NCBI GenBank assembly: GCA_003427395.1
Contig: BFEA01000418.1
Span: 368,726-398,935 of the forward strand
From: Chara braunii
Taxonomy: Eukaryota > Streptophyta > Charophyceae > Charales > Characeae
DNA length: 30,210 bases
Direction of reading: 5' to 3'
The position numbers were made by a program, and so were the translations under genes. Positions 28,419-30,210 of the stretch are shown here, one piece after another; position 1 is the first letter of the stretch; each line of letters starts with the position of its first letter. Under the pieces are notes generated by a model, which was given only the letters and a program-made list of their open reading frames with translations, was not told the DNA's origin and did no database searches.

Positions 28419-29079
28419 ACTGTCATAACCATCATTGACTTCGATGACGACGAGTGGAAGGGGAACTCGATATCCCCGTACCAATCATCTCAGGCATCCT
28501 GGTGTGACGAACAAAGTTTACTGAAGCAGGAGGTTTGTGCAGACACTCGTGGGGCTTAAGTGGTGATGGTCTCTATTAGAGATCTCAAACAACGAACAAA
28601 TATGTGACCCTCTGCCCTGGACAATGCATGCAGAGGTTGGTTGATGTTGTATCTTCCAGAACCTTGTGACGATCACTTTTCTGAAATGCGCAATTACTTG
28701 TGCAACTGACCTTGGGTCTGATCTCACGTGCGAATGAGAGAGTCAATCGCGCACGTACGCCTTTTAAGGACCCGAGGTCAGTTGCGCAGGTAATTGCGCG
28801 TTTCAAAAAAATGATCGTCACAAGGTTGTGGAGGATAAGACATCAACCAACCTTTGCATGCTCTATCGATGGTCGTCCAGGGTGGACGGTCACGTATATA
28901 TCCGTTGTTGGAGATACCCTGTGGAGGTCATCACCACTTAAACCGCCACAAGTGCTCGCACAAACCTCTTGCTTCAGTAAGCTTTCTTCTTCACACTAGG
29001 ATGCCCGAGATGATTGGCACGGGGATATTGCATTCCCCTCCCTACCGTAGTCACTTAAGTCAACGATGGTTATGACAGT
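28419..29079. repeat. 660-bp inverted repeat (long hairpin)
   Basis: Left arm from ACTGTCATAACCATC (28419) and right arm ending GATGGTTATGACAGT (29079) pair through their length. Landmarks are GATATCCCCGTACCAATCAT with ATGATTGGCACGGGGATAT, GGCATCC with GGATGCC, TTACTGAAGC with GCTTCAGTAA, GAGGTTTGTGC with GCACAAACCTC, CCTTGTGACGATCA with TGATCGTCACAAGG, and GCGCAATTAC with GTAATTGCGC. Arms are about 310 bp with scattered mismatches and a centre near 28749. It is a foldback/MITE or local inverted duplication, with no transposase. Open frames on both strands mirror each other. Confidence 0.9.
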
Positions 29080-29394
29080 TTCAAATCCAGAATAGATCTA
29101 ACTTACCAGATATCCGATCGGAGACGTTTCCAGAAGACGTCTCCGTCAGACGTCCGATAAGGGAGTTGTCCGGAATCCTGAACAACTGACTTTCTCCAAA
29201 ATAAAAAGCAAGAAAAAAAAAAAAAAAAACCAAAAAAAAATAGGGAGGGGCTGTGCTACATAAGGTGACCTTATAAAAACAAATTCAGCTCATTTGGAGC
29301 AAAAAAAAAAAAATACAAAACATGAGGAAATGGGGTTTTCAGGGTGGATTGGGTGCGTGGTTGAAATTGACCCCAATAAGATGGACCCATTTGG
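29080..29394. other. Unassigned sequence with A runs
   Basis: Includes an inverted GGAGACG...CGTCTCC (about 29131-29146, GAGACGTTTCCAGAAGACGTCTCC), an A-rich run (29213-29240) and mixed sequence. No gene is supported. Confidence 0.4.
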
Positions 29395-29501
29395 TTGAAA
29401 GTGGTACAAACATTTTTGGCGATTTTTATCATTTTTTTTATGGGCTCAAATGACCAAAATTTTTTGTGGCATGTACTCATGTGAGGGAGAACCCATAGAA
29501 A
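29395..29501 (-). repeat. Diverged fragment of the foldback element module
   Basis: GGCGATTTTTATCA, then TCAAATGACC, GCATGTACTCATGTGAGG and GAGAACCCA follow the same order as the inverted module a of copy E (GGCGATTTTTAATTC, CCAAATGACTTG, GCATGTACCTCACGG, GAGAACTCAC). It is a short, old relative. Confidence 0.55.
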
Positions 29502-29507
29502 ATAATC

Positions 29508-29555
<48 letters not shown>

Positions 29556-29560
29556 GTAAT
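29502..29560. repeat. (AAT)n microsatellite
   Basis: About 18 AAT units, ending AATAGTAATAAT directly against the CAGGG terminus of copy H. Confidence 0.95.
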
Positions 29561-29563
29561 AAT

Positions 29564-30127
29564 CAGGGTTACCTGACCGAACGTTTGGGGGCCCCCGGGC
29601 TGACCCCCGAACGTTCGGGCGTTCGGGGTCCCGTTCGGGGCCCGAACACCTCCAAGTTCGGGCCCCGCCAAAAAATGTTTCGGGGCCTAAAAATAAGTGT
29701 TTTTTTCTTAGTTGTTTTTTTGTGAGTTCTCTATGGTGTAACGTAGACGCCCATAAATTTTAAAGCCATTCTGCTAAGCCAAAAAAACATTAAAAATCGT
29801 AAAAGATGGGGGTGTCAAAATGTGCTCGCCCACTCACTATTTTGTTTTTTTTCACTTTTGACTTTTTGTTTTCACTTTATTCCGGGGCCTAAAAACTTTT
29901 ATTATTTTTTGAAACCTTTTTAATGAGTTACTGATTATGTAAACTACATATCTGTAAATTTTCAGGGCATTTGTCAATGCCAAAAGATAATTAAAAATCG
30001 GCAAAGATGGCGGTGTGGAAAAGGTGCTGGCACACTCACTCATTTTATTTTATTTTTTTTATCAAAGAATTTATTTTTTGTATTTGATTTTTGATTCAAA
30101 TTTGGTAACGAATTTGATGTAGTTCCC
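29564..30127 (+). mobile_element. Foldback/MITE-like element, copy H (+), 5' complete
   Basis: Starts at the complete terminus CAGGGTTACCTGACCGAACG, then the GC-rich head, module a (GATGGGGGTGTC near 29805) and module b (GATGGCGGTGTGG near 30006). It stops near GTAGTTCCCAGC, where GC-rich foreign sequence starts, so the tail is missing. It shows the clean left boundary of the element against a microsatellite. Confidence 0.82.
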
Positions 30128-30132
30128 AGCTA

Positions 30133-30210
30133 GGCTCCGAAAGTCGACTGGGCGGGCCCGCCCGGCCGGGCATCCCGGGCCCGTGCAGCCCGCCCACAGT
30201 TGCTTGGGGC
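30133..30210. other. GC-rich palindromic sequence at window end
   Basis: Composition jumps from AT-rich to about 75% GC. GGGCGGGCCCGCCC (about 30150-30163) is a perfect palindrome, and GGCCGGGCATCCCGGGCC follows nearly inverted. The sequence is cut by the window end and no identity can be given. Confidence 0.6.

Overview
The window looks like a repeat-rich, non-coding stretch of a eukaryotic nuclear genome. A plant or charophyte-type green-lineage host is likely but not proven. Signs for this are an LTR-element primer site matching the 3' end of tRNA-Asp (common in plant Ty3/Gypsy and Athila-type elements), a plant-L1-type LINE with an APE endonuclease and a C-terminal zf-RVT zinc-binding module, an insert of plant-like mitochondrial cox1, and a decayed nuclear 18S rRNA fragment. 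I found no intact host protein-coding gene, operon, CRISPR array or intact tRNA gene. Nearly all long open frames are shadows of microsatellites, homopolymers or repeats.

Layout. 1-3800: low-complexity sequence, microsatellites, a tRNA-derived SINE-like copy, a 10-bp 'ATTAACGGAA' minisatellite and a 29-bp tandem repeat. 3829-4152: a dense cluster of perfect hairpins. About 4200-16551: one decayed LINE (ORF1, 77-bp duplication, endonuclease, reverse transcriptase, zf-RVT, AATAAA, poly(A)). Inside its RT domain sits a 5.87-kb LTR-type insertion (7518-13389) with a 5' LTR and tRNA-Asp PBS but no recognisable gag or pol. 16590-17361: hairpins and a SINE with A and B boxes ending in poly(A). 17362-18341: a 980-base run of N.

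18359-24003: two diverged direct copies of one repeat (R1, R2) bracket a 4-kb array of alternating + and - copies of a foldback/MITE-like element. The ends of that element are CAGGGTTACC-like, its terminal domains are rich in CCGAACG, its core is AT-rich and carries two related modules, and several junctions are (TA)n. Between two of these copies (22650-22777) lies a hammerhead-ribozyme-like motif inside a perfect 13-bp inverted repeat. 24013-24345: another SINE-like copy. 25273-25483: mitochondrial cox1 pseudogene. 27679-28120: 18S rRNA pseudogene on the minus strand. 28419-29079: a 660-bp inverted repeat. 29564-30127: one more foldback copy, then an abrupt switch to GC-rich palindromic sequence at the window end.

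The parts do not act as a pathway. They record successive insertions: the LTR element entered the LINE, and the foldback copies lie against or within microsatellites and one another. The most novel candidates are the foldback array with its hammerhead-like motif, the hairpin cluster before the LINE, and the 5.87-kb LTR-type element without visible pol genes.
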